From: Calothrix sp. HK-06 | Lineage (GTDB): Bacteria; Cyanobacteriota; Cyanobacteriia; Cyanobacteriales; Nostocaceae | NCBI RefSeq assembly: GCF_001904745.1 | Contig: NZ_MRCD01000083.1 | Span: 1 to 40,433, forward strand | DNA: 40,433 nt | Direction of reading: 5' to 3' | Part shown: positions 18,201 to 25,575 of the stretch, piece by piece | How positions within the stretch are numbered: the stretch's first letter is position 1 | Layout of the letters: each line of letters begins with the position of its first letter | Notes under the pieces: model-generated | Seen by the model: the letters and a program-made list of their open reading frames with translations, nothing else | The model's database searches: none | What the model was told of the DNA's origin: nothing | Translations under genes and position numbers: made by a program

Positions 18201-18604
18201 CTCCTGTTTCAAAACTTCCCAAAGACCATAACGCTGCTGTAATGAGCATTAAGCGTCAATTTGCAGAGGAAGTAAAACACCGTCAAGGGGAAAGAGAGTA
18301 TGGGCAGCGCTTGACTCAAGGACAAAGGTATATTTTACGCGAATTAGGTGTATATTTTAAGTTAGTGGATGAGGAATTAAAAGCCCAAGTCAATGTGTTA
18401 GAAAATGCGTTTCGCTTGAATGTCAATCAGGCTGTGAATCGCGAGTTAAACAGACTGCGCCGCGATGGTTTCACAGATAAGGAGTTATTTAATCAACTGG
18501 TACTTATCTATCGTCAACATAATATGCAGGACTTGCAAAATAATAGCTTACCGCAATTTTCGGAGCCAATTCCTGTTATTGTCTGTTCTGTGGCTTTGGT
18601 GTGA
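15245..18604 (+). CDS. PLD-nuclease plus SNF2-type helicase protein
   Basis: The first 230 residues of this 1119-residue protein form a phospholipase-D-type domain, with HAKAYIFD at about 145 and GSSNLTLSG near 175, the HxK...GSxN signature of PLD nucleases. A superfamily-2 helicase of the SNF2 branch follows: a P-loop in DVVGLGKSFIG (Lys at about 301), DESHNLRN at about 376, TATPRNK, then IFTQYADTAQYL, ATDVLAEGLNLQD and motif VI QRFGRIDRIG at about 810. The C-terminal 250 residues are helical. It sits 113 bases after the methyltransferase gene on the same strand. Helicases of this type translocate on DNA and the PLD domain would cleave it. With the methyltransferase this resembles a split version of single-chain ISP or DISARM-like systems. 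That functional grouping is inference. Confidence 0.88.
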   Translation: MPTHDIIDNRNQKLADQIKRILDSSEAAHFAVGYFFLSGFTAIAERLESIKELRLLIGNTTNRETIEQIAQGYRRLELIEKKIDAQEFQKRADKKRIASETAGNIRSSIELMDQTDEGEMLVKNLVQMIEEKRLSVRVYTKGTLHAKAYIFDYGTVYNSEGKALERQEKGIAIVGSSNLTLSGITHNTELNVTIHGNDNHSELTNWFNQLWDEAEDFNEALMTEMKQSWAGLPVRPYDIYMKTLYTLVKDRLEDSAAKDLIIDDEISKQLADFQKVAVNHAVQNIRDYGGAFVSDVVGLGKSFIGAAIVKRFEQTERARPLIICPAPLIEMWERYNEVYQLNARVLSMGMLKEDAGDVRTLLNDYRCKDRDFVLIDESHNLRNNSTQRYKVVEAFLGASKRCCFLTATPRNKTAWDIYHQLKLFHQDDKTDLPIDPPNLKEFFQMVEKGDKKLPELLSHILIRRTRNHILRFYGFDSVTHQPVDPASFREYLEGTRRAYVIVGGKHRFFPKRELETIEYSIEDTYQGLYDNLRQIIGKPRKRQLTKLPANELCYARYGLWNYVLKHKQKEEPYNTLQRAGANLCGLMRVLLFKRFESSVYAFQETIKKLLLVHERFLNALTEGFVPAGKEAQTLLSQDYNQNEEQDLMDALEQISDRYDLADFDVPKLQQHIEHDIKIFKKILKLVEPITPDKDAKLQTLTRWLSKPELKDKKRLIFTQYADTAQYLYENLNSDSTHEDIDVIYSAKNKNKARVVGRFAPTANPEYKFASGETELNTLIATDVLAEGLNLQDGDLIINYDLHWNPVKLIQRFGRIDRIGSEKDVIYGYNFLPELKLERNLGLKQKLQNRIQEIHDTIGEDAAILDKSEQLNEEAMYAIYEQKGKQLSLFETDNEDEFLDLNEAEEILRKLQKEDPGEFERIANLAHGIRSAKFSLSKGTYVFCEASDPNRPDIKGYQQLFLLDNKGKVISRDIPFILGAIKADDTTPVSKLPKDHNAAVMSIKRQFAEEVKHRQGEREYGQRLTQGQRYILRELGVYFKLVDEELKAQVNVLENAFRLNVNQAVNRELNRLRRDGFTDKELFNQLVLIYRQHNMQDLQNNSLPQFSEPIPVIVCSVALV

Positions 18605-18620
18605 TATGTTAAGCAGTGAG

Positions 18621-18827
18621 TTAATTTATTGTTAAATCACCTGCTAAACGGTACAAACCCTCATTGTACCTATTTCTCTTTTCTTCCAGATTTTCATCTG
18701 GCATAACAAATACAGGTTCGTATTCTCCCACTTCTGCATTATAAACTACGAGCAAATGTTGGGCTTTAAGATTTGTTCCTTGATATAGCCACTCGTCAAT
18801 AGGAAGATTATCTAGTTCATTTTTCAT
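18621..18827 (-). CDS. Small acidic hypothetical protein
   Basis: This 68-residue protein starts at ATG 18827 (MKNELDNLPIDEWLYQGTN). Composition is acidic with a hydrophobic middle (HLLVVYNAEVGEYEPVFVMPDEN), and it looks like a compact single domain. It is convergent with the helicase gene, their stops 17 bases apart. I cannot name the family. Natural-looking codon and residue use is the main support. Confidence 0.55.
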   Translation of the reverse strand: MKNELDNLPIDEWLYQGTNLKAQHLLVVYNAEVGEYEPVFVMPDENLEEKRNRYNEGLYRLAGDLTIN

Positions 18828-19034
18828 AGTATCTATTTAATTAACTAAGTAAAATATTATAAAGGAAAAGCTTTGGAACGACCACTTTGTCAAGAGGTAT
18901 TACTTGACTTGTTTTCTGTGTTAGTAGCAAGGTTATGCTGACCAGTCTCCTGTTGGTCAGAATCCCGCCTTTATAAAATTTATTCCTAGGAAAAATATAA
19001 ACTTTTTTTTCAACTAGTTGACAAACAGGCAGAA

Positions 19035-19637
19035 ATGCCTTTCGCACAAATATTATTTAATATATTTAAGTGTGAAGTAGATAAAGTTCCTAATACTACA
19101 CCATCACATTCCCTAGCTGACTACGCAGGCGAATACGTACACCCAACCTACGGTATTCTTAAGATTGAAATGAAGGATAGTGAACTTCTATTCAAATTGG
19201 GAAAGATTCATCTGCCCTTGACTCATTTTCACTATGAGCGTTTTGATACACCCGATGACGAGCGTTACGGAAAGTGGTCGGTAAACTTCCTTACCAATCC
19301 GCAAGGCGACGCAAACAAAGTCGTAATGTCAATCGACGAAGCAGAAGTTACGTTTATACGGCAAGCGTCCGTTCCAGACTCACAACTTTTAACGTTGCTT
19401 GCAGGAACATACAAAACACCAACAGAAGCGAAGTTACAGGTCGTTCTCAAGGAGGATAATTTTCTATACCTATTATTACCCGGAACACCGAATTTAAAGT
19501 TGATTCCCTACAAAAACTTTACGTTCCAAGCTGAAAAGTTTTCTGACATTATATTTGAGTTTGTTATGGAGAACGGTCGGGTGGAAGCTCTCAAGCAGAG
19601 AGAACCGTCGGGCGTATACGTATTTATACGACAATAA
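19035..19637 (+). pseudogene. Orphan C-terminal part of a serine hydrolase (DUF3471-like domains)
   Basis: The 200 residues look like two successive beta-rich lipocalin-like domains. The first runs from LADYAGEYVHPTYGILKIEM to about VTFIRQ and matches the DUF3471 domain normally found behind class C beta-lactamase-like hydrolases. The second starts at LLTLLAGTYKTP and ends at the stop. The hydrolase domain with its SxxK and YxN motifs is missing, and nothing upstream codes for it. I therefore read this as the surviving 3' end of a larger gene, possibly cut by mobile-element activity. A diverged transposon end lies 34 bases downstream. An independent small lipocalin-like protein is possible; ATG 19035 has no strong ribosome site. 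Confidence 0.6.
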
Positions 19638-19670
19638 ATGAGCGCATTTTTGAGAAGGCAGTCTCAATGA

Positions 19671-19723
19671 AAAAAATTAGTAGCTTTTGTGCAAAAAATT
19701 AGCGGCTTTTGCGCGAACCGACA
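19671..19723. mobile_element. Orphan, diverged right end of a second Tn7-like element
   Basis: Two units of the type aaaaaattagyrgcttttgygc end in gcgaaccgaca at 19713-19723. This matches, in the same orientation and with the same layout, the right end of the intact transposon (aatttgcagcttct units ending in gcgaaccgaca at 25192). Only 6 bases (caaaat) separate it from the left terminus of the intact element at 19730. I infer the remains of a related element inserted next to this one. Confidence 0.7.
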
Positions 19724-19729
19724 CAAAAT

Positions 19730-19862
19730 TGTAGGTTCGCACAGAAGTTGCAAATTCTGGAACGTAATTACGTCGTTTCAGCCACTAATTGTCGCGCGCT
19801 CGTGCAATTTTTTTGCATAGCCGTGCAAATTTCCAGAAAAATTCGCGCTCTTACTGCAAAAA
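19730..19862 (+). repeat. Left end of the Tn7-like transposon with TnsB-type sites
   Basis: The terminal repeat covers 19730-19756. Related sites follow at about 19791-19810, 19815-19831 and 19843-19862, each with a CGCR-type start and a TGCAAATT- or TGCAATTT-like end. The sites point inwards, as TnsB sites do. Confidence 0.75.
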
Positions 19863-20118
19863 TCTGGATTTTTTTAATAAAAGCCAGAAACCTGTGCCAG
19901 AAATGGCTTTGGAAACTTTTGATGACAGAAAACTATTATACTTTTAATTTACAAAAAGGAATGCGTATTAACGACAGTCAAAAGGACTGCAATAAAATCA
20001 ATATATCTAAAGAGGTAAAAAAGTGGAATACAATTTCTAAACTAAAAAATGCGGGCAAGAACGGATAGGGCACATATCCGGGTCTAATCCTTCAAGAGAT
20101 GCTCTCTTTCACTCCTTG
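19863..20118. other. Cargo-position stretch of the transposon, no clear gene
   Basis: Between the left-end sites and the tniQ remnant lie about 255 bases. A 48-codon plus-strand frame from ATG 19922 to 20068 (MTENYYTFNLQKGMRINDS) is open but Lys/Asn-rich and unconvincing. No CRISPR-like repeat pair or guide-like direct repeat was seen, so there is no sign of RNA-guided targeting here. Confidence 0.45.
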
Positions 20119-20888
20119 CTATTGAGATAATCCGAATTCTCTAAGCATAACAGGAAATTTGCTGTACATTCTTGATACCTTACCAAATATTATTTCTTCT
20201 ACTTGACGTAGGCGATTTAGCGGTTTAGGGTCAGCTTTCAGAAAATACAACAAATGACTAGTTCGATATCTATTCTTTTTGAATTTGTCTAAAACTATAC
20301 CGAATACTGAATATATTTCAGGGTAATTAAGTTTATGATAAATATAACCGGATAACAGAAAATCAGATAAGGTGGCACGCTCAATCCAATTGTCGAAAAA
20401 AATCTACAATTTTTACATTGAGAAAGTTGTGAGAAAGACATATTTATTTTTTGATGACACTTTGGGCAAGCCTTAATAAGATAGCATTTGTGAAATGGAC
20501 AAACCCTTACATGATTTAAATCCCATATCTGACGATAATAATATTTCTCTTGTAAACAAGCCGGACAAATACTAAAATAACCGTGATTAAGTAATGCACT
20601 GCTAAAAACTTCTCCAAAGCCTTCTATTCCATTTTGATAATTATATTTTTTACAAAATGCCATTGACCAAAGAATATTTTCCGACAATCCAGTAATTTCA
20701 CATAGTTTTGAAAAATCATCTTTATAAGTATAAAATAAATTCAGTTTGAAAGCCCTAGTTTTACTTTGGAGTCCAGCTATATCAATAATCATTTTAGCAG
20801 AAGAGTAATGGTTTATTTGCGCCAGTCGCAAGAAGTACCCAGCTAAAGTCTCGTCTGGATATGGTACTACTTTGCATAAGAGTTTCAT
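20119..20888 (-). pseudogene. tniQ: TniQ target-selection protein, frameshifted at a homopolymer
   Basis: The open frame from ATG 20888 begins MKLLCKVVPYPDETLAGYFLRLAQ, the TniQ start. It carries a zinc-finger set (CPACLQEK, CPFHKCYLIKACPKC, QCKNC) and then loses sense. In another frame the protein continues as DNWIERATLSDFLLSGYIYH and ...RLRQVEEIIFGKVSRMYSKF to a TAG at 20119. The switch lies at seven consecutive A (plus strand, 20396-20402). Eight would give an uninterrupted protein of about 256 residues. TniQ/TnsD proteins link target recognition to TnsC. The break could be a real inactivating deletion, a sequencing slip, or a site of transcriptional slippage that makes two products. Confidence 0.82.
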
Positions 20889-20917
20889 AACAATAAAATA
20901 ATTTAATTTAATTTAAT

Positions 20918-22006
20918 TTAAGAAAGTAATATTTCTGATGCTCTTTGCTGTCTACTACCGTTTGCTTTTAACCTTCTGTTAGTAGCACAAAACTGTTTTT
21001 TAACTGCTTCTCTAGATAAATCAGGTACATCTAGAGTAGAAAAATTATCACTGATAAATGGATTTACCTTACCTGGCTTGTCATACTTTATATGTTTATC
21101 GAAAGAAGTTGCTAACATATCTATACTGATAGACTCTTTTTCTTGCTTCAACGCTATCTGTAAGGCTCCACGTACTAATTTAATTACATAACCTATGATG
21201 CCATCAGTAGCATAAAATACACGTGAAGCTGTTTGCTTGTTAGCCAAATCAGAAGATGACAAAAGAGGCAACTTTTCGTCCAAGACAAAGAGAAAATTGC
21301 GAAACATGTCTCCATCGGCTGATTGAGAATCTTTAATAGGTTGGTTATCAGCAACCCAGGTAAATGGTTTTAAATAAAGACTTTGAGAAAATCTTCTACT
21401 TAATTGTTCATTATTTTCTTTTGAAAGGACAAACTCACTCGTAGGAAGCCCAAAAGCAACGATAGGAATTTTAGTTTCTACTATCAAGCATTTTAACCAA
21501 TCAGATGCAGTTTTTAACAACTTTTCTGAATCGCGGTCAAAAAGATGATTAAGTTCGTCTAATAAAATTAGCTCAGTTTGGCAATCTTTAAGTAAACTAA
21601 ATAAACGAATTGTTTTACTTCCTGTTGTCCCCTTATCATAAGCAGGGTCTCCAAGACATTGAAGAAGTTTCGAGACCATATCTTTAACGGTAGCAGGGGC
21701 TGGAATAACAGCCTTGAGTACAGGTACTTTTGTGACATAATCTGTTTCAAACCTTTCATATTTTTTGGCGTAAGCATCTAAAAGCGTGGATTTTCCAGCA
21801 CCAGTTACTCCCCAAATTAAGATACAGTCAGGTTCGACATTTCCGGCTAATTGTAAAAGATGACAATCTTCTATTTCTAATAGCAATTCTTTAAATAGTG
21901 GATGTTCAATACGTAAATGATTTGCTTGATAAATTCGCTCTTGACGAGTCATCTTCTCAAGAGGTTTTTCAAGTATTAATTTATTATGAACGCTATCACT
22001 AAACAT
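20918..22006 (-). CDS. tnsC: TnsC, AAA+ ATPase transposition regulator
   Basis: This protein of about 362 residues has a AAA+ core: Walker A in IWGVTGAGKSTLL, Walker B in ELILLDELNHLFDRD, and a sensor strand IPIVAFGLPTSE. The frame extends to 22060. I chose ATG 22006 because it has a GGAG at good distance and overlaps the tnsB stop by only 8 bases, as in coupled genes. TnsC forms ATP-dependent filaments on target DNA, recruits the transposase and receives the target signal from TniQ. It lies between tnsB (overlapping) and tniQ (29 bases downstream). Catalytic motifs look intact, so this part of the element may still work. Confidence 0.9.
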   Translation of the reverse strand: MFSDSVHNKLILEKPLEKMTRQERIYQANHLRIEHPLFKELLLEIEDCHLLQLAGNVEPDCILIWGVTGAGKSTLLDAYAKKYERFETDYVTKVPVLKAVIPAPATVKDMVSKLLQCLGDPAYDKGTTGSKTIRLFSLLKDCQTELILLDELNHLFDRDSEKLLKTASDWLKCLIVETKIPIVAFGLPTSEFVLSKENNEQLSRRFSQSLYLKPFTWVADNQPIKDSQSADGDMFRNFLFVLDEKLPLLSSSDLANKQTASRVFYATDGIIGYVIKLVRGALQIALKQEKESISIDMLATSFDKHIKYDKPGKVNPFISDNFSTLDVPDLSREAVKKQFCATNRRLKANGSRQQRASEILLS

Positions 22007-24329
22007 AACTGACACTCCATCCAGATAAATCAGGTTTCCATTCATCTTTTTCAATATCAATTTTCTCTGATATATTTTTAGTTACGGTAGCTGGAGATTT
22101 ACCTTTAGATTTTCGAGATTTATTTACACGCTTAGATGTTTTTTTATTTTTTTGATTTTCGGCTGCTGATTTTGAAGAGTCAACCTGATTTTCTAGTATT
22201 TCAGTATCAGCGTTAACTATTTCTAATTTGTTATCAATTGGCTGTATCTCTGGGCTACTATTAAAATTCAAAGTAGTTGATAACGGGATTTGAACATCGT
22301 TATTATTAAATGAATTCCCATAATCAGAAATACCAGTCATTGGGTCTGAGTCACCAGTGGTATAACTAGAGTTATCATTATTTGGTATTTTATTGCAAGA
22401 TACAGCTATTTGTTCTTCATGAAAAGCTTCAACATCACTCGTATTCAAACCATCGCGTCCAATACCAAGCCAGCGAGCCATAGATACTTTAGTTCGACCT
22501 CGATTTAATGTTTGCCAATCGCGTTCTACAATGTCTTGAATTTTTTGTTTGGCAATAGCAAGTGCTACGATATCAACTTGTTTGGCTTCTTGAGATGCGA
22601 CCTTTTTAATGACTCTGTGCTGCCAAAGAGAAAGACCCTTAGTATAATTTTGACTTACAGCAGGAATTGCCACAAAATTATGATTATCTGGGTCAAAAAC
22701 ATATATTAAAGATAAATCCGTAGAGTCAAATTTAATCTTTGCTTTTTCTCTTTCTTTTGTTCCTGTAGCTCTGCGCTTATCTCGTTGCTCATAAATATAG
22801 CGTAAACGAGTTAACTCAGGACTTCTATAATATAGTCCTTCAAACTCTATACCATTTTTAGAAATAACTCTATGAGTTAACGAACCTAATAATACTCTTA
22901 ACTCTTGTATACTTAAAGGTAGCAAAGGAGGATACTTTAATATGCCTTTAAGCCAAACATTTTCTCTTGATGCTCCAAAATCAGGATGTGGCATTTGGCT
23001 GACTATATCAATAATAAACAGGTGAATAATTTCGTGCAATGATTCAAGTGATATAACCGCACTATTTTTTGGGTCATAATCATCATCATATTTCTTCATA
23101 AATTTTAAAAAAGCACCTGGTTGACCCTGAAGCATTGTTGTAGATATAGTCCGAAAAAATCTTTCAACTTTTGCCTTATACCAAGCTGTATTTGGCGGTG
23201 CAAAATCTAAATTAATATCTAGTTGATAGCAAGCATCTTCAAGTTGTTTTCCTTTAAATTCTGGAGCGTTATCAACTTTAAGTGATTCCATCAAACCATA
23301 ACAATTCCATTCATGCCTAACTGTTGGAAACTTTGATTTTACGTAACTTTTTGGCTGAATAGAATGCCATAAGCACTGCATTACAGATAAATAACTAGCT
23401 GGCTCATAACTAATATAGTACCCTATAGGGATTCCTGTATACCTGTCCACTGTAGTTGTGAGTGTAGGAATTCCTATAGGTAGATTAGTGTCAGGGTCAA
23501 TAACATATAAAGGTAATTTAGTATGGTCTATTTCAACCACTTCCATTGGTCGCATAGTTTGTGGTGGTTCATATTTTACGCTGTTAAACATTTTATCTGC
23601 AGATGCTCTGCCATAACGAGCGACCATTTCCTCGTAAGGGTCAATTTTATCTACAATACGATATATTGTTGACCGATGAGGAATTTTTAAAGGTGATAAA
23701 CCAATTTTATAACGGGTCACATTTTCTCTTGTTATCTCAAAGACAACGCGAGAAAAAACATCTGCTACGTTAGGTTTTTCTAATTGTAAATAATATGATT
23801 TTATGACTTCTTGAATAATCATCGATACTTCGGAATTTAGTTGTTGGTTTCCCCCTTTACTAATATCTTTTTCCACTAAGCATCGAACATCTCCTCCACT
23901 AGACTCGTATTTTTTAATCCAACGGTAAACAGTTATCCAATGTGGAGGACTATCATCTTTTAATTTTTCAGCAACTTCTGCAATAATCGGTTTTAAAGAC
24001 TCTTCATTGCGTTTCTGCAAACCCGATTCTAAATAGCCCTTTACGTATTTTAATTTCCTTTGCGCTGACGACTTCAATGATATTTCTATTTGACTAAAAT
24101 CTGCTTTAATATAGTCTTTTTTGCGTTGTTTGCAACTTTCACTAGAATCTTTGAATGTTAACTTGGAATCGAAAAATAACTTACATAAAGCTTCTTCACT
24201 ATATTCAGATATTGCTAATGTTGCCACATCAATAACTTGAAAATCACCATTTTTTAAACGTCTAACAATTTCATGTACTTTCCCGTTTAGCCAGAAAGTT
24301 AATCCAATTTTAAATCTAATTCCGGGCAT
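21999..24329 (-). CDS. tnsB: TnsB, DDE-family (rve) transposase
   Basis: The 776-residue protein has N-terminal winged-helix type DNA-binding segments and then an integrase-like core. The acidic triad is visible: D268 in VVEIDHTKL, D353 in LKVDNAPEF, and E389 in WYKAKVERFF. A beta-barrel domain follows (about 470-560), and a Ser/Asn-rich tail ends in a basic segment, the usual TnsC-contacting end. Start ATG 24329 has GAGG six bases upstream. TnsB binds the repeated sites at both transposon ends and joins the 3' ends to target DNA. It follows tnsA by 67 bases and overlaps tnsC. The gene appears intact. Confidence 0.94.
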   Translation of the reverse strand: MPGIRFKIGLTFWLNGKVHEIVRRLKNGDFQVIDVATLAISEYSEEALCKLFFDSKLTFKDSSESCKQRKKDYIKADFSQIEISLKSSAQRKLKYVKGYLESGLQKRNEESLKPIIAEVAEKLKDDSPPHWITVYRWIKKYESSGGDVRCLVEKDISKGGNQQLNSEVSMIIQEVIKSYYLQLEKPNVADVFSRVVFEITRENVTRYKIGLSPLKIPHRSTIYRIVDKIDPYEEMVARYGRASADKMFNSVKYEPPQTMRPMEVVEIDHTKLPLYVIDPDTNLPIGIPTLTTTVDRYTGIPIGYYISYEPASYLSVMQCLWHSIQPKSYVKSKFPTVRHEWNCYGLMESLKVDNAPEFKGKQLEDACYQLDINLDFAPPNTAWYKAKVERFFRTISTTMLQGQPGAFLKFMKKYDDDYDPKNSAVISLESLHEIIHLFIIDIVSQMPHPDFGASRENVWLKGILKYPPLLPLSIQELRVLLGSLTHRVISKNGIEFEGLYYRSPELTRLRYIYEQRDKRRATGTKEREKAKIKFDSTDLSLIYVFDPDNHNFVAIPAVSQNYTKGLSLWQHRVIKKVASQEAKQVDIVALAIAKQKIQDIVERDWQTLNRGRTKVSMARWLGIGRDGLNTSDVEAFHEEQIAVSCNKIPNNDNSSYTTGDSDPMTGISDYGNSFNNNDVQIPLSTTLNFNSSPEIQPIDNKLEIVNADTEILENQVDSSKSAAENQKNKKTSKRVNKSRKSKGKSPATVTKNISEKIDIEKDEWKPDLSGWSVSYV

Positions 24330-24396
24330 AAATACCTCACTGTAAGTTGCAGTACTTTACGAAATATTTCTGATTAAAGAATTAACGCTCTTTTTT

Positions 24397-25047
24397 TTAG
24401 TTAGATGAAAAATTTCCTAATTTTTGTGTCATTTGAATCAAGCTACTCGAACAAATAGGTTTCATTAAGTCTGTTTGTAAAAAACCTGAGTATAAGAGCC
24501 TGAAAATAACTTGCCGATTAATACCTTGAGGTTTTAGAATTTGTTCTGCTTGTAAAATAGTGATTGGCTCTGATTTCTGAAGATAATTTTTACAAGTTAT
24601 TAAATCCTGTAAAGAATATTGAACTCTTGAATATTTGTGGAGAATTTTAATATTGCTTAACCTTGGCTCCACCCGAATCATTTCATCTGTAACTACAAGA
24701 AATTCCCAACCTGCGAGCGCGCATATGGGAGTTACTTTCCGGAATAAAGTCTGGTATTTCTCTGATTGAGCCTTTTGCGCTGGTTTAACTTCTATTACCT
24801 GCTTTTTAGTTCTGCGCTCAACGAAAAAATCAGGGGTGTACTTCTTGGGCTTACCATCAAGGTAGTAATTAAGCTTCCAGGGTTGACCAACGTAGTTAAC
24901 TACATCTGGATCAATCTCTAGGAAGTATATGTAATCTCTCTCAAGGTGCGACTCATATGGAACAATGCTACCTGTCTTATGGCTGGCAAATTTCCCAATA
25001 TTTTTCTTTGTACCAGTATTGGTAATCTTTCTGGCAGGGTTAGCCAT
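24397..25047 (-). CDS. tnsA: TnsA endonuclease
   Basis: This 216-residue protein shows the TnsA restriction-like fold. Glu sits in VPYESHLERDYIYFLEID (about 32-36), Asp73 in KKYTPDFFVE, and EVK at 86-88 (QVIEVKP). These are the E...D...E-x-K residues that cut the 5' ends of the transposon, allowing cut-and-paste rather than replicative movement. The C-terminal domain (about 130-216) would contact TnsC. The start is an ATG preceded by a perfect AGGAGG-type site (ttaggagggaaag). It is the first gene of the transposition operon, just inside the right end. No residue loss is evident. Confidence 0.92.
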   Translation of the reverse strand: MANPARKITNTGTKKNIGKFASHKTGSIVPYESHLERDYIYFLEIDPDVVNYVGQPWKLNYYLDGKPKKYTPDFFVERRTKKQVIEVKPAQKAQSEKYQTLFRKVTPICALAGWEFLVVTDEMIRVEPRLSNIKILHKYSRVQYSLQDLITCKNYLQKSEPITILQAEQILKPQGINRQVIFRLLYSGFLQTDLMKPICSSSLIQMTQKLGNFSSN

Positions 25048-25098
25048 CTTTCCCTCCTAAAATAAAAAAGGGGTAATTTAAATCTAGCGCTAATTCCA

Positions 25099-25192
25099 GA
25101 AATTTGCACGACAGAGCAAAAAAAAATTGCACGACCGTGCGAAAAATTTGCAGCTTCTGCGCGACAATTTGCAGCTTCTATGCGAACCGACA
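25099..25192 (-). repeat. Right end of the Tn7-like transposon with TnsB-type sites
   Basis: Reading inwards on the minus strand, the terminal repeat (25192-25166) is followed by sites at about 25165-25145, 25140-25121 and 25117-25099. Each ends in TGCAAATT or TGCAATTT. The tnsA promoter must lie in or next to this region, so TnsB binding could repress the operon. Confidence 0.75.
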
Positions 25193-25195
25193 AAA

Positions 25196-25215
25196 TAAAC
25201 GATACGTATCGTTTA
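25196..25215. repeat. Perfect 20-bp palindrome abutting the transposon end
   Basis: TAAACGATACGTATCGTTTA is a perfect palindrome that starts 4 bases outside the transposon terminus. It could be an operator of the interrupted neighbour or part of the feature the transposon recognised as a target. Confidence 0.7.
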
Positions 25216-25381
25216 ACTATTATAGAATCATTGTGTCAGTGTTGTATTAGGCCGGATAATGATTGTTATCTGGAATATATACTTAAACAATATTTAACTA
25301 AGTGCTTTATGCCGTTGAGAGACATACCTGAGCCAAAGTTAATAACGCTGGATGGGGGGAAGATTGCCCCTCTAGGCATAT

Positions 25382-25423
25382 AGTTAGGTCGAGGGGGAGT
25401 ACTATCTCCCCCTCGACCTAACT
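25382..25423. terminator. Long perfect hairpin, possible terminator
   Basis: An 18-bp arm (25382-25399, containing gtcgagggggag) pairs perfectly with 25406-25423 across the 6-base loop tactat. It starts inside the stop codon of the small frame ending at 25383. No T-run follows on either side, so it may be a factor-dependent terminator, an mRNA-stabilising hairpin or a dispersed hairpin element. Confidence 0.6.
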
Positions 25424-25575
25424 CAATGCCACTAGCGCCCCAAGCAATACTTCAATTACAGGAGCGGCTTACTCAAAGCGCGCAACAGCGGCAATCATAC
25501 ACCCAAATCGAAAGATAGTATTTTCAATATTAGAGTGGCGCTTGAGAGACAGACCAATATAGTATAAATTTATTC

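Larger units (their letters stand above)
19730..25192 (-). mobile_element. Tn7-like transposon with tnsA, tnsB, tnsC and tniQ (5463 bp)
   Basis: The element begins TGTAGGTTCGCA at 19730 and ends TGCGAACCGACA at 25192. The outer 27 bases at the two ends are inverted repeats with 24 identities, and both have the TGT...ACA termini usual for Tn7-like elements. Each end carries about four TnsB-type sites. Genes lie on the minus strand in the order tnsA, tnsB, tnsC, tniQ and fill the element, leaving about 250 bases without a gene. No CRISPR array, Cas gene or tnsE is visible. The left flank is AAAAT and the right flank AAATA. A 5-bp AAAAT duplication would need one base lost from the A-run, so target duplication is suggestive only. 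The lack of any GGCGCC hexamer inside suggests a late arrival. Confidence 0.9.
25193..25575. other. Stretch right of the transposon with a small interrupted reading frame
   Basis: A plus-strand frame runs out of the transposon end to a TAG at 25381 (YILKQYLTKCFMPLRDIPEPK near its end). It may be the 3' tail of a gene cut by the insertion, or chance; I do not recognise it. A strong hairpin follows directly. A 31-codon frame at 25426-25521 (MPLAPQAILQLQERLTQSA) is too short to support. The remainder shows nothing more. Confidence 0.4.

Noticed and set aside
18841-19047. Minus-strand frame of 68 codons between the helicase region and the DUF3471 fragment
   Set aside because: It overlaps the start of the plus-strand fragment, is very basic and hydrophobic without recognisable order, and has no ribosome site.
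19863-20118. CRISPR array or guide RNA for the Tn7-like transposon
   Set aside because: I looked for repeated 30-37-base units near the left end and in the gene-free part. None is visible, and no Cas gene is present.
19725-25197. A perfect 5-bp target duplication around the transposon
   Set aside because: The flanks are AAAAT on the left and AAATA on the right. They match only if one A was lost from the run, so the duplication is not established.
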